Positions 24,687 to 41,099 of a stretch of DNA of 64,000 bases are shown piece after piece. The notes under the pieces are model-generated. The model did no database searches, was not told the origin of the DNA, and saw only the letters and a program-made list of their open reading frames with translations. The stretch is taken from assembly GCA_963573385.1 (NCBI GenBank), contig CAUYLG010051266.1, forward strand, positions 62,001 through 126,000. The letters are read 5' to 3'. A program made the position numbers and the translations under genes. The stretch is from Cacajao melanocephalus. Taxonomy: Eukaryota > Chordata > Mammalia > Primates > Pitheciidae. Position 1 is the stretch's first letter, and each line of letters starts with the position of its first letter.

Positions 24687-25282
24687 TGGTGGGGCGAGGG
24701 AGAGGCGGGTGTTGGGAAACCGTGGGGACGTGGTCTGAAGGGCGACGGGCTGTCGCAGTTGGAAAGGTAAAGTTGGAGGCTCAGCAGCGTCCTGCCTCCG
24801 CGCTGACCACACCCGCTGCCCGGGGCTGGGAGGGATCTTGCTGCTTTTCCCGTGGACCCTGTGCCCTTGGAGCTGCCCCTTCGAGCGCCCCGAGGTCCCC
24901 GCCTGCCTGCTTCCTGGAGGCAGGGCTGCCATCAGTCCCACGCCTCGCGTGTCCGCCCCGCGCACCCCGGGGCCAAGGAAAGGGAACGTGGTCTGGACCC
25001 CCCTGGGACTTTCCTTGATGAGGGGAAGGGCAGATTTGGGGACGGCGAGGACGCGCGGCTCCCAGAGAACAGGCTACCTGACCCACGCAGCCCGGACTCC
25101 CTTCCCTTCCAGGGACGCACGGTTTCCCTGCGAGCGAACCGGGATGGGAATTGACTTCAATGAGATTGAAGTTCAGCTGGACTGAAAGGCGAGAAGTTCC
25201 GCTTGCCAGCAGCCTCCTTAGTAGAGCGGAATGAGTAATACCCACACGGTGCCTGTCTCACTTCCCCACCGCACCCGGCTCT

Positions 25283-25288
25283 CACCTG
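25283..25288 (+). promoter_or_regulatory. CACCTG E-box at the right flank of the CpG island
   Basis: This is an exact CACCTG, followed 7 bases later by a second half-type motif, TCACCT. Its function is not shown by sequence. Confidence 0.35.
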
Positions 25289-25300
25289 CTGTCACCTCGG

Positions 25301-25375
25301 CCTCCCCCACCCGGCCCGCGCTCCCCTCCCTCCCCTCCCTCCTCCCCCTCCTCCCCCTCCTCCCCCTCCTCCTCG
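25301..25375 (-). repeat. Pyrimidine-rich repeat with G-quadruplex potential
   Basis: CTCCCC-type and CCTCCCCCT-type units repeat along the plus strand, giving G-runs on the minus strand. It lies at the right edge of the CpG island and is likely length-variable. Confidence 0.75.
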
Positions 25376-26639
25376 CGTAGACCCCTGGGATCCTGGGTGG
25401 CAGGACTCGGAGCTAAGGTATTCACAGGCCATGATTTCCTTCCTAAATGAGGGGTCACCGCCGTTGAGGACGATGTTTCAGGCAAGAAACAACAGCTGAC
25501 AGATGTGGTCTCTGAGCCTGATAGATTGCTGATTTTATCTTAAGTCCTTGGTATAAGTTTGGGGATTTCTGAAAGACCGTACAGAGAATACCACAAATAT
25601 CAAGAAAGTCGTCTTCAGTATTCAGTAGAATTTAGATTTAGGTTTCTCTTCCTGCTTCCCACCTCCTTCGAATAAGGAAACGTCTTTGGGACCAACTTTA
25701 TGGAATAAATGAGCTGATCTGTATTTCAAGTAATATAGTTACAAATTAACAATGTAGGAGTTTACTGATAGAGAAATTGAGAAAACGGAAAAGTGACCAG
25801 AGCATTGGAAATAACCAGTAAATCACCTAGCTCACTGTCTGATACATAGTAGGTGCTCAATTAATTTATGCTTATAATTTTTGCCACCTCTATGGCAGGA
25901 TTTTTTTATTAGGTTAAAATTATCTTTTAACCACCTTCCGGAACTTTAGGATATTCATTAATAATGTCTTCAAACCTTTCAACTGAAATAAATTTACAGC
26001 TGAAGTCTGGTGATTTAAAGTTCAAAAGTTTAATCTTGAATATAGATGAACATTTTCTCTCCCACATTTTCCTGGGCATTTTGAGAAGTAAATGCATTAT
26101 TTATTGGTCCATGAAATGTAACTGTAAATATTCTTTGCTATACATTATGTCTGTATATTTGCACTCATCCTCAGTGCCAAAACTAGAATTATTATTCTTA
26201 ATGATCATTTTAAGTACAGGCAGTACTCGCTTTCCTCAATACCATGTTAACTGAAATTTGTGCGTGTCAACGCAGTGTCCTTGCTTTGTTTGGTTAAGTG
26301 TGAATTCTTCCTCCCCTTTTAAGAGTTGTACAGTGTTCTTCAGTCGCCTTACCAAATCAGCTGATAGACTACGGAATTGCCCCCGCCCCACCAACATTTT
26401 TTCAGCTACCCTAACTTCTGACCAGAAAGGAAAAAAAAAATACTTTCCAACTCCAGCAAATGTATACTTACTCTTAAACTTAGGAAGTACTACAAATAGC
26501 ATTTTCTTGTATTCTCTTTCTGGCCTATACCTCCTTCCCAAGCTTCCTTCAGTGTTCATCCTTACCTCATAATCATAAAGAGTTGAAGCAAAGAGACAAA
26601 CTGAGGAGTCATTTTCTTCCTTCCTTTAGTGGTTTCTGG

Positions 26640-26780
26640 TTTAGTTAGTTAGGGCCAGACTGTGGACAAGTACCTTTTCAGGCAACTTTTTTTCCATGTT
26701 TCTGTGTCCTCAACACCTAGTGGAGTACATCGCCAATAGTACATGCTTAATAAACATTTTCTAAATAAATTAATGTTGTT
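26640..26780 (+). repeat. L2 3'-end fragment
   Basis: TCCTCAACACCTAGTGGAGT followed by the AATAAACATTTTCTAAAT tail corresponds to the L2 terminus in sense orientation. Confidence 0.6.
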
Positions 26781-28999
26781 GCCCTTTTCTGAACCTGTTC
26801 TTGGCAGTAAAATACATAATCTGCCTTCATCCCTCCTGTTAGTCCTTAGGAACAGCTAAAGTCATGGATGTGAAAGTGATTACTGTCATTTATATCCAGA
26901 CTAAAATTCCTCTTGATTTTAGTTTCTCTGTAATCATTTTCCCTGAACAATGAACTCTGTTCACCTGATTTTTTAAATGTGCACAGTGAATATTATTGGT
27001 AGCCCAAATCTTCTAACATAAAATTTCCATTTTGTAAAAGCTTCTGATAAGTATATATGTTATGAATTGAATGTTTAATTATCATACTTTATTTACTATA
27101 ATGTTCTTGAAAATATTGATATCTAGACTGGAAAGAAAACAGACAATAGTAAATCTCAGAATAAATTTCTGCTTTGAACATAATGCATATGTGACAGTTG
27201 CTTCTTATCTCTTAAATGTAACTAAAGAATGAGGGAAAATCTTTAGAATCAGTTTATAAAAGAAGTTTATTAAAATTTGGCTTTATTCAACTCAGACAGG
27301 GTAGGGGATACTAATATATGGGTTTAACATGTATCTCACATTCTTGGTTTTAGTAATTGTAGTGCCGTCATACACCATACATTCAGTATATATGTTTATT
27401 TTTAATGTCAATGAAATGTTAACACTATGCTTCTACTGAGCACTGGGATTATATATGCTGAAGGGAAGATATTCTAAAAATGAATTGCTGTACTAAGTTT
27501 TCCAAACTTGGGGAAAAATGTAAATGGGTAGAATATTTTCAATACTGAGTTTTTTCTATAAATTTTTCATAAACCCTTTGCACCTGCTATTTGATTTTCA
27601 CATATGATTCATGTATAAATTAGGATAAAATTTGACATAAAATTATCTTAAGTTTAAAATGTAGAGATTTCATGGTGTTCCACATGAAGCATATCATTCC
27701 CACATACATCTCTTCCAAAACACATTGAGAAGTGCAATGTATGATTCTCTAGTCTTCATCAAAATCTAAAGTTGGTTAATCATGGAGGGATAGCATGTAA
27801 ATACCACTCTTGAATTCAATACCTAATTTTAACCTTAGAGTTTTGAAGGAAGAAGAAATGTGATACATATTTTCCCTCAAAGTATGGAATCTAGAGGTCT
27901 CATAAAGCTGCTACTCAGTCCTTGGCTCTGACCGTGGCTCATGACCTGCAGTAATTCTGGATTTGTGGTTCACTGTGGAACAAAGGAGGGCAATGGTCAT
28001 TTCACGGTTGCAGTCTCACTGAATTCTGCAATCACTGAGTCAGGAAGGAAACATGACTACAGGGTGATGCAGAACCAGCAGTTGGCCACAGGACCCATGC
28101 CAGCCCTTCGAATACAGCCTCCCGGGAAGTATCACAGGGACACATGTTTTCTCCATACTTCCATGTGGTTTTGTCACATAGTTTACCACAAAATGGTTCC
28201 TCCTCTGGGGAATGAGGCTCCTATTTTTAATATAAGTAAATGAAGTGTTAACACATGAAGTTTCTTATTTAGGGGGCAATTTTTCAGGAGCATGTCTAAT
28301 ACAGAGATAGATGTAAATATATGGAGAAAGGTGTTTGCAGGATGTCAGTGAACATCCAAAAAGTAGAAGTAGTATTTTCCATGAAGTCAAAATGATTAAA
28401 AAGGATTTCTTTCAAAGGCTGCCTCCATAGAAGTTACATTGTAGTTTCTATTACTAATATTACTTAATGAGTATGAATAACATTTAATTTTTTTCTACAC
28501 TTAGAATTATATGTAGGCAACTTGAGAAAAAGCAACACACATATTTTTGACTTAAGTGAATTTTAAGTATTTACCATGGTATCAGGGGTCTGATACCTGG
28601 TATCTACCATTGTTTTTTTCTCTTTTGTCTCCATGTCTTTCTTTTCTCTGTCATCTTCTTTTAGCAGCTGATTGATTCTGTTAGAGTGTGGCTGTGTCTC
28701 TGACCTACAGTGCTGATTCTGTAAATCGCAGATCCTCAGTTAAAGTCATTGCCTCTGTTCAGTCCTTGGTGTACATACCTTTAAAATGTTTGCAGTCGGT
28801 AACAGGTTTTAGATGTTCTACCATTATATTAACCTTACATGAGAAAGTTGGTGATAAGTACCCTGTGTCCAGTTATATCCACAACTTTAAGATCCCTGGT
28901 CAGACCCTTCTCATTCTCTTCAGATCTCATGCCTCTATTTCTTTGCTTGCTGTCTTTATCCTACTTACATAAATAGATCAGACATTGTGCCCCTCCTCA

Positions 29000-29600
29000 C
29001 TGTTTTACTTTGTAATCATTCCCTTCCTCTGTCTTTCTTTGTCCCAGCTCTGTTTGGATCATTTCCCTTTCTCTTTTTGTTTAAAATTTTTTGAATCGTT
29101 CCAACTCTGTGAAATGCTTTGCTTTTTCATATTATCCCTGTTATACTTTGTCCTTCAAAGTCCATCTCTGCCTTTCCATGCTCTGCGAGGCTGACTTCTG
29201 TTGAAGTCACATCACCCAGGCTTCTTTGCCCTCTGGTTTCTATTTGGTTTCAGCCAATTTGGAGGTTTTGGCAAATGATCAGAGGAAGGAGAGAGAGAGA
29301 GGTCAGGATATTTATTCCATTCCCTGCTGCCTGGCTGTGGCTCTAGCTTCATTCCTCTACCTGAGGTCCCTGGCTCCTGTCCGACACCCTCATCCCATGG
29401 CCACAGGTCTTGCCAAGTTTCAGAAACTGCTTCTTCTCTTTGTGTCTTCAGGCCCAGGGTTGTAATGGTTGAATGCTTCATCGTTCTTTCTCTTAAAACC
29501 CGTCCACACCTCTGTAAATAGTCTCTTCATTAAACTGTCCTCAGTGTATCCTTTGAATGTGCCATCTGCTACTTGCGAGGACCCTGAGTAATATGCATAT
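29000..29600 (+). repeat. Old interspersed repeat, family not assigned
   Basis: The text from CATGCTCTGCGAGGCTGACT (29179-29198) to TGTAAATAGTCTCTTCATTA (29512-29531) and GAATGTGCCATCTGCTACTT resembles a widespread mammalian repeat with a 3' ATTAAA-type signal. I cannot name the family without a repeat-library search. Open frames on both strands here are not convincing genes. Confidence 0.4.
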
Positions 29601-29977
29601 AGAAATAAAGGATTTTAACCTTATTTCTTTTCAGCCAATAATTCTGCTATTTCCATGCCATAAAATACTACTGTTTGAATGTGATGTAAATGCCTTATGT
29701 CATCTGTTGAACAAGTGTATACTCATGTTCTAATGTATGTACTTGCAAAACCTGGCAAATACTATCACATAGTAATTATTCAATAACCTATTTGTGGAAT
29801 AAGGGCCCCTGCCTTAATTGATTTAAAATCTAGGTGAGACAACTTTCACATACTTAATGATAGAAAAATCACAATACCACAGTAATAAGAGCTAATTGTC
29901 CCTAATATGGTTCTTCTTGTTTTTAAATGATAGAACTGTCCGTTCTTATCACGTGACCACTTGAAATAAAGACTCTT

Positions 29978-30275
29978 AGCTGGGTGTGGTGGTTCATGCC
30001 TGTAATCCCAGTGCTTTGGGAAGCCAAGGCAAGAGGATTGCTGGAGGCCAGGTGTTTGAGCCCAGCCTAGGCAACAATAGCAAGGTCTACTCTACAAAAA
30101 ATTTTTAAAAAATTAGCCAGGCATCGTAATGCACACCTACAGTCCCAGCTACTAAAGAGGCTGAGGCAGGAGGGTCACTTGTGCCCAGGAGTTCAAGGCT
30201 GAAGTGAACTCGGATCACACAACTGCACTTCAGCCAGGGCAACAGAGTGAGACCTGCCTTTAGGAAAAAAAAAAA
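29978..30275 (+). repeat. Alu element (old, AluJ-like)
   Basis: Full dimeric Alu in sense orientation with an A-rich middle linker and A-tail. The many CpG-decay and other changes point to AluJ. Confidence 0.93.
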
Positions 30276-30666
30276 GAAGTAATGCTTCTGTTTCTCTCCT
30301 TGTATGTACCTAGGTCTTACTATGCTACTTAGTTCTGGTCAAAGAGATGTAAGTGATGTGCATAACATTGATGAAGATCTTCAGAAAGAGATGCTTCACT
30401 ATCCTTTCCCTTCTTCCTGTGGATTTAAATCCTGCTGGATTTTCTCAAGTTGGACAGAGCTGTCTAAAGCTCCTTAAGTTATGCAGAACAAAATGACTTA
30501 AGGATCCTGATTCCTTTACACTGTGGGATACCATTACCAGCCCTGGACTTCCTCCTTCACATTTCTCTTTCTCTTAGAAAAATAAACATACGTCTTGCTT
30601 CAGCTGCCATTCTCTTAGGTTTTCTGTTGTAGGCAGCCATAGTTAATCCTGTTTCATGTGGGGATG

Positions 30667-31503
<837 letters not shown>

Positions 31504-31540
31504 GTATGCAGATTTTACATTTCATGATTGATAAATATGA

Positions 31541-32420
<880 letters not shown>

Positions 32421-32479
32421 TGAATTAGTGTTCTGTGAGGAAAACAAAAAAAATGAGCAGGACAGCATCAAGGTAATGT

Positions 32480-32720
32480 TTTTTAAAATTTCAACTGTTA
32501 TTTTAGATAAAGGGGATACATGTGCAGGTTTGTTATATGGATATATTGTAGCCAGGTAGTGAGCATAGTAACCAATAGGTAGTTTTTCAACCCACGCCCC
32601 TGCCTCCCTCTAGTAGGCTGCAGAGCCTGTTGTTCCCATGTTTATGTCCACGTGTACTCCATGCTTAGCTCCCATTTGTAAGTGAGAACATGTGGTATTT
32701 GTATTTTCCTGTTCCTATGT
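32480..32720 (-). repeat. L1 3'UTR fragment (primate-type), antisense
   Basis: GGATACATGTGCAGGTTTGT (32515-32534), then AAGTGAGAACATGTGGTATT (32680-32699), are hallmarks of the reverse-complemented L1P/L1MA 3'UTR. Confidence 0.8.
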
Positions 32721-32812
32721 TAATTTTGAATAATCATGTCAGAAGGAATAATTCTGCAAGGAAAAGCAGCACAAATGTGTGACTTTGCAAACTAAGCAAA
32801 TATAAACAGTAA

Positions 32813-33133
<321 letters not shown>

Positions 33134-34396
33134 CAGATTGTTGTAACAAGTAGTGCTGTACTGCTGCTAAAAGTTCAGCAGTATAAAGCATAATCAGTAT
33201 TTCCCATGTTTACAATATTAATAAAGTTGTTCCAGGTGATATATTTTTATGGTGGTCTTTCCAGGTTCTAATACTGCCTTAGTACATGGCAGGCCCTCAA
33301 AATCATATGACATATGAATTAATATAAAAAGGAGTCCCCAAGGTATTTTTAAATACTTGCTATTTTTCCACTATTATATTTACTACAGCTTAACAAACAA
33401 ATAATAATGTCTTGTCATGCAGATTCTGCATCTTCCAGATTACCTGACATATTTCAGAGAAGGTAGATGAGTTTTCTTTCCCTGGATTTCAGATTATCTC
33501 AGCACTTCTCCAGGTGTGTCAGAATTCTTGGGGATTAGACAACCACCTCCACTTAGCTAGTAATTCCCTCGCATACTTCAGGGTGCTTTGTACATATCAC
33601 TACTGTGGCATTCGTCACTTTTACTATTTTTTTTTAACATCTGTCTCCTAGTCCAAGCTTTTCATCTTTGCATTTCTGATATGGAAAGCATTGTCTGATG
33701 GGAAGTACACTCAATAATTGTAGACAAGAGGGAAAGTTTCTGCAGTTGGTAAAACACTCCAGCACATAATTTTTATGAAGGGCAAATGGGACAGCGTATG
33801 TAAAGTATTTTATGTAGGATCTGGGACGTGGTAAACAGTATATGAAAGGTAACAAAAACAGCAAAAGCAGACTCTCAGGAGAGATTAAAGTCAGATAGTA
33901 AGGGCATAATCCATTAGATTCCTACACAGTGACATTCTGTTGAAGGCTTAAAGATGAGATCATTTTAATCCCTGAAAACATCACTTCAGGCATAGTTGGA
34001 CTGATTCTAACCTAAAGAGCAAAAAGAATAGATATTAACATGCTGTTTGTCTAACATTAGCTGAAATATTATGTTGTCTAGAAATGCTGTTAGCTTACAC
34101 TAGCCTTATTATTTAAGGAACTGTCTGTATAACAAGTAAACTTCCAATTTGAATGGTTCTAGCATAAAGAAAAGAGATACTTAAGGTAATGGATATCCCA
34201 ACTACACTGATTTGAACTTCACAAATTATATGAATGTTTTAACTTATCACATGTTCCTCAAAACTATGCACATCTATTGTGCATCAATAAAAGATAATTA
34301 AACTTTTTACCTTAGGATAAATTAACAGTATTTGTAATGCAGTTAGATGGCATAGGATACTTACCATCTAACAGAATTCTGTTTTTGTTTTTGTTC

Positions 34397-34993
<597 letters not shown>

Positions 34994-35409
34994 TTAAAGA
35001 CTATGATAGAAATACTAAAACTGTCTTCGTTTTGTTTCTTCGTTTCCACCAATTCAAACTGGTCCAAGCAAAATGATAGGAATTTATAATAAGGATATAA
35101 GAGTTTTTGTTTTTGTTTTTAAACAAAACCCTGAGAGTAGACATGTAGGCCGGGTTGAAACACCTTTAGATAGGCAAGCAGCACCTCTCCATTTCTTGCC
35201 TCTGCATCTGTCTGTGCTTCTGTTTCATTTTTTGAGGGCCTGCTGCTATGCATGAAGGTGATATGGACTCAGAATTCTGAAGTCTGGGGAGACAAATACA
35301 TGCCCATCATAACAACATCAAACAACACCTAGAGTCAAAACAGTTATCCCTCTTCCTACCCCCAGCTGAGTTACTCAATAAAGCCTGCATTATTGAATCT
35401 TTTTTCCCA

Positions 35410-35880
35410 TGTATAGTTTATATAGTTACATAACAACTAGTTTTTTTAATACACTTAGGAGAACTACATGTAATTTAGTATTATGCTGTTTTCACTTATA
35501 TATCACATATATTTTCCTGATACAGGTACATAGCCTTTATATTCGTCCTTTTTCACTTTACTGCTATGTTTCTCAAATTCATATATTGTCATTTCCTAAG
35601 CCAGTTATACATTGTTGTACATTTAAATTACTTCCTTTTTTGTTTTGAAAATAAACATTGTTATGATATAGTTTTGGTATGGTTGGGTTTTTTTTTTAAT
35701 CATTTCCTGGGAAAGTATTTTCAAAACTGAAATTACTGGATCAGTGGGAGTGAACACGGTTGTGTGTTTTTAAACATTTTATCAGCTTACTCTCAAAAAT
35801 GATTGTACCGATGTATCTTGCCACTAGAAGCACATGAGTTTGTCTCATCATGCTTCAGAATTTTTCAGAACTGGTAGCTT
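35410..35880 (-). repeat. L1M 3'UTR fragment, antisense
   Basis: The pattern TTGAAAATAAACATTGTTATG, then CTGGATCAGTGGGAG and CCACTAGAAGCAC, is the reverse complement of an old L1M 3'UTR. Confidence 0.6.
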
Positions 35881-35921
35881 ATTGACACTGGAACATATGA
35901 ATTGTTCATATTGAACATATG

Positions 35922-36045
35922 AATATATATATTCTAAAATATTGAACATTGAATATTGTATATATATAGGAAATATATATATTTAGGAATATTATATATA
36001 TGAATATATATGAAATATATATAATATACATATAACATATATGAA
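35922..36045. repeat. AT-rich (TA)n tract
   Basis: Interrupted TATATA and GAATAT units over about 120 bases. Low complexity; the minus open frame at 35906-36097 is a by-product. Confidence 0.9.
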
Positions 36046-39000
36046 AACACTTAAATGGACTAATCACAAGCATATGTAAATATGTAATAAATTCCATGCT
36101 GAGTAAGCCAGTGATCTAGCTAGCTCAGTATCTTGAGACCTACTTAAGGTCTTTCATGTTAAATTCACCAATAGTTTCAAAAAAATTGTTACTTTTTATT
36201 TCTGAAGGCTTTTGGAAAGGAATGGCTTTGGTTTTACAACCAGTTTTGTCTCTGAAATTAACTGCCTAGACTTTGGCCAAGGTGTTCTATTAATTGTCAA
36301 ATGTCAATCACGTTTCTTTTTAGGTTTCTTTATAAGGTGTTTCTGCACATCATAAAAAATGACTACAAGGATCCAAATTACTTTATTCCTAGATTTGATG
36401 CTGTTTTATATTATTGCTATATAGACTTAGATAAGTATGTTGTTTTACCTTCAGAAGCCATATTTTAGCTTCAGGTAAAGCCATTCCTAATTAGAACAGT
36501 ATGTAAAGCATACACATAGGGAATCAATGTTATTCAGCATGTTTTGCTATTACTAACAACTAACAATTTATGCTATTTTAATGTTGTAAATAGTTCTGGA
36601 ATTTTATTATTTTCTGTATATTGAATTATTGACATTAATAAGTAACTTTTCTCTTTAGTAGATTATTTCCTGAATCTGCCCATTTGATATCATGCTTTTA
36701 ATTGGTAAGCACCAATAAATATCTATGTTAATTTCTAAAAAATAGTATCATAAAAATGTAGAAGATATTCTGGCTTACATTTTTATTAGCCAACTGGTGA
36801 CATTTTTAGTAAATGCCGAAAAGTAACATATGATGAATATATAAAACATCAAATGTTTAGCCTGAACTTTATAAATAACAGAAATGACTAGTAGAACAAA
36901 GTATATAGATATTGTTTGCTAAAATAAAAATTTATAAATTGACTATATCAAAAAATATAATTAGTCTCTTGAACTGATCAAATTGATTATAGTTCTGGGT
37001 TTTTTTCCTGTGTCTGTGGAAGTCATATGTACAGCTGTTTTTTTCCTTATTATCTAGTTTGCTTACATTTTTTTGTCGTCCCTTGAACTCACTTTCTCCA
37101 GACTTTGGGTGTGTCATGGGCATAACCACTCAGATCCACTTTTGGAGGTTGATGTTGGTTTTAAAGCATGTCCTTGTATCTGTTCCCCTTCCGCTGCTAG
37201 TCATTACAGAACTGACCAAAAGGCTATCAACCAGACAAAAGCTTCTGATGCAAAGAATTTGGCAACCCATTAACCTAGAAAACTATTCCTTGAATAATCC
37301 AAAATCGATTGAAGCCTTTCCCCCACATGTAATATTATTCTACCTTTCCATTCATTTCTGCATTCCTCCTTTGTATAGTCTTGGAAAACATAGATCAGTG
37401 ATGTAGCAGTGAAAGACATCGTGATACCAAATAGGAAACAAGGACTTGGAAGGCACATTAGACCTCTTAATTTCCAGGCCACTTGATAGCAGATACAGTT
37501 CATTACACAAGAAAATTGCTTGATCTTGGGAAAAGAGGGTGCTGGTGGTGAGGGAAAATGAGTTAGACACCAAGACAGTTCACCTTGCAATTCAATCATT
37601 TAGATCTAACTGGAGAATGATTGCTGCCATGTTCCAGAAAAAGAATGAAAGCCTCATTCCACAACAAGATGGTAAATTATACATCTTCTGTGCTTAGATT
37701 CTAGAAGAAAGGAAGGTTCTTTTTTCCCTACGCCCCCCATCTGCCTTTTATTCTTCATAACTATAAATCCCATGGTTAAATTCTATTGTACTCAATAAAC
37801 ACAAACTCATATTTAGAGCTCTGCCAGGACAATATTCTAAAGCATAAAGTGTAAATATTCAGAAAAAATATGAGAAGTATTTTTGTGGATATTTTGTTAT
37901 ATGTTCAGTATTTATATAAATGTTCTCATATAAAATTTCGAAAGACATAATTCTTTCTGTACTTCTTCTTCTCCAGTTGGGCAGTTCTGTGAACACAAAA
38001 CATCTCCTCCTGCTCTGACGTTTCACTTGCAGGAAGATCCTTTGATTCCCCACCCTTTACCGCTCCCATCTGTCTTTTATTCTTTTTTGATTCCCGTGGC
38101 CTCTGACCATCCACCTCAAATTTCTACCATATTTGCATTATAATTAATTGTTCCATGCCTTATGCTATAAACGCTTTTATGATAGATACCAAAGGAATAA
38201 CTTCAGTTATAGTGATGAGCACATCTGAAAAACGTATTTTAAAAATAGGTACACCATGGATATACCATCTAAGGCTGGTATAGGACAAGGGTTCTAATTG
38301 GAAATTGATATAGAAGAAGATCACAGTTTGTCTCAGAGCACTTAATAACCTCAACCTAACCCAACAAGAAGTGCAAAGGCTGAAAAAGTGATAACTCTTT
38401 TTAAAAAAGCTATTGAGGATTAGCCATTACATTTTAGAACCATTGCATGTGGTATTTGTATATTGTATGTCTGAGTCCTGTGAGCTAAGGAAGAAAAGAT
38501 TGATTTTTGGAGCAAAAGCATCTTTACCATGACTAGGCAAAATCAAAAAGGGAAATAACAGTCAGAAGTTGATAGATGTCCACTATCAAAAACAACTTAA
38601 ATTCTGAATTAGAGTTTAGTAGCTCTGGAATAAAAATGGATCTAGATTGCCCGTGAATGTAAAGACAGTACAGTACATCTCTGGAGTTATGGAGACGGAA
38701 AAGATCAAGAGTATATCTTCTTGAGAGTATACTTTTCATGGAGACAACTAAGCTGGGAGAAAAGCTAATATTCCATTGCTGGTAGCATAACCCACAAATA
38801 TATTAAAAAATTCTTTTGGAACATAAAAAAATTATGTTAATATATATGGAATCAAGAGGTAATAACTATAGTAGTTCCTTTTGGACCAAAATAAATTGCC
38901 AACCACATATATAATTAATTTTCAGAACTCTCTAGGTATTATGTCTTCAATATGCACCTTCTAAATTAGTTAAATAGAGGAATCAAGAAATGGTAGAAAT

Positions 39001-39540
39001 AGGGGAAATAGGAAAGAAAACTTTTTTTAAAAAAGATGTTGTAGTTGTCATAGAAAGAAATTTAAACAGCAGGATAACCTTTCTCAAAAAGATGTATCAC
39101 AAGATTATCTCTAGTCAAAAATGACTGCAGAGTAGGAAGAAATCTCAGAAGCCTACCAAAAAGGTAATTTAGGCAAAGGGAAGAAAGGAAAGGAGGGAGG
39201 AAGAGAATGAGAGAGGGAGAAAAAAGAATTCCCTACCACCACATTAAAAAAAATTTTAGGACACTTTAGAGTCATGTGTCTCAGACCCCCAAAATTGATT
39301 TCTATAAGAATAAAGATAGTTTTAGTTGTACACAGAAACACATATACACATGATATAGCAATCGAGAATCTTAAAGAGTGAAATGAAACAATTTATATTA
39401 ACTAGATATTTCAGAAAAGTTATGATAAAAAGATAAGGGCCTAGGAACACTATCCAAAGAAGAAAAATAAACTGGAAAGAATGTAAATATAAATACAAGT
39501 AATACAATTTCTCTAGAAAGAAATGTCAACAGAAAGAGAA
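36046..39540. other. Intergenic sequence, no gene recognised
   Basis: AT-rich. The 37.06-37.6 kb part is less AT-rich and has overlapping open frames of 109-115 codons on both strands (37059-37406, 37270-37599), but none resembles a known protein. A purine-rich (GGAAGAAAGG-type) patch lies at 39178-39225. Confidence 0.5.
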
Positions 39541-39544
39541 TACC

Positions 39545-40770
39545 CTTTAAAAGTTATTCCAGTGCTGGGAAAACTAGATACCCACTTGCAGAATGAAATT
39601 AGACCTTTATCTCACATATGAAAAAAATAAACTCAAAATGGGTTAAAGACTTAAACATAAGATCTGAAACCATGAAACTACTCAAAGAAAACCTAGGGAA
39701 ACAGCTCTATGCCATCTATCTGGGCAATGATTGTTTTTGGATATGATGACAAAAACAGGCAACAAAAGCAAACATAATAGACAAATGGGATTACATCAAA
39801 AGAACAGGCTCTGTAAGCAAAGGAAACAATCCACAGAGTAAAGAGACAACCAATGGAATGGGAGATGTATTTGCAAACCATTCATCTGATAAGGGGTTGA
39901 CGTTTGAAATATATAAGGTACTCAGTAGGGAGAAAACAACCCAAATAAAAAATGAACAAAGGTCCTGAATAAATAGACGTTTCTCTAAAAATGACATACA
40001 AGTGGCCATCAGATATATGAAAAAAATGCTTAACATCACCAATCACAAAACCACAATGAGATATTACTTCCCACTTGTTAGAATGGTGATTATCAAAAAT
40101 GACAGAGAACAAGTACTGGCAAGGATCTGGAGAAAAGGGTACACTCTTGGTGGGAATGTAAATTAGTACAACCACTATGAGAAACAATATGGAGATTTCT
40201 CAAAAATAAAACTGCCATATGATCCAGCAATCCCACCATTGCCATATACATCTGAAGAAAATGAAATCAATATGTTGAAGAGAGATTTGCATTACCATAT
40301 TCACTTTGGCATTATTCACAATAGTCAAGATACCGAACCAACCTGAGTTTCCATCAATTGAAGGGCATTATATTAAGTGAAATAAGTCAGGCACAGAAAG
40401 AGAAATAATGCATGATTTCACTTACATATGGAATCTAAAAAGAACTCATAGATGCAGAGAGGAGAATGGTGGTCACCAGTGGTTAGAGAGTGGAGGAGTT
40501 GGAGAGATCTTGGTCAGAGGATACAAAATTTCAGTTAAGAGGAATAAATTCAAGAAATCTGTTGTACATCATGGTGCTTATAGTTAATAATCATATAGTG
40601 TATATTTGAAAATTTCTAAGAGAGTAAACTTTAGGTTTTATGTCAACACAAAAGTATATGAGGTGATGCATATGTTAATTAGCTTGACCTAGCCTATTCA
40701 TAATGTATATATTTATCAAAAGATGCTTTACATCATAATTATATACAATTTTGTCAATTTTTAAAAAGTC
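39545..40770 (+). repeat. L1 3' end (L1MA/L1PB-like), sense
   Basis: It runs through ORF2 C-terminal landmarks: AACTCAAAATGGGTTAAAGA near 39631, AATGGTGATTATCAAAAATG near 40082, CATATGATCCAGCAATCCCA near 40216, and a 3'UTR segment ATGGAATCTAAAAAGAACTC. Frames are broken (minus frames at 39693-40187 are antisense to ORF2). Confidence 0.9.
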
Positions 40771-41099
40771 ATCCAAGTCATTAACAACAGTCTTAGAAAA
40801 AATAAATCATAGTGAAATAGAATGATTATTTAAGGGATTCTGAGTAGAGCTAACTATTGGTTTCAGGCATAGTAATTATTCTTTCATTTGAGAAGAAGGT
40901 CAATGTGGTAGGTCATTACAGAAAATAATGCTAGAATGTTTTTAGAAAACTGGATAGAGCTGTGTACCTACATAGGATAAAATATTGAAAGACCAAATAC
41001 TAAGCCAAATATGTCAAAACGTGCCATTTAACCTTCTAACCCTAGTTTGGATCCAAGGGAAAGTGCCTAATCTTTTTAAAGAGAGACACTTAAGAATAA

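Larger units (their letters stand above)
22470..25380. promoter_or_regulatory. CpG island over the ZEB1 / ZEB1-AS1 start region
   Basis: GC content and CpG frequency rise sharply at about 22470 and fall back to the AT-rich background after about 25380. The densest part is 23.1-24.4 kb. It covers the main ZEB1 first exon, the upstream portion of exon 1b and the presumed antisense start. Long open frames across it on both strands (for example 22589-23368 and 22993-23916 plus) are expected from the rarity of stop codons in GC-rich DNA and are not genes. Confidence 0.93.
25400..29977 (+). other. Region right of the CpG island, presumed ZEB1-AS1 body
   Basis: Moderately AT-rich sequence with L2/MIR tails at 25805-25870 (GATACATAGTAGGTGCTCAA) and about 26640-26780 (L2 3' end, ACATGCTTAATAAACATTTT). 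26.8-28.9 kb is largely free of recognisable repeats. Open frames of 90-107 codons (25964-26254, 26236-26559, 27941-28243, 28688-28972) match no protein I know. Exons of the lncRNA may lie here but cannot be called. Confidence 0.45.

Noticed and set aside
27941..28243. 100-codon frame possibly an exon of ZEB1-AS1
   Set aside because: No splice-site pair or known protein supports coding; it may be transcribed non-coding sequence, but this cannot be decided here.
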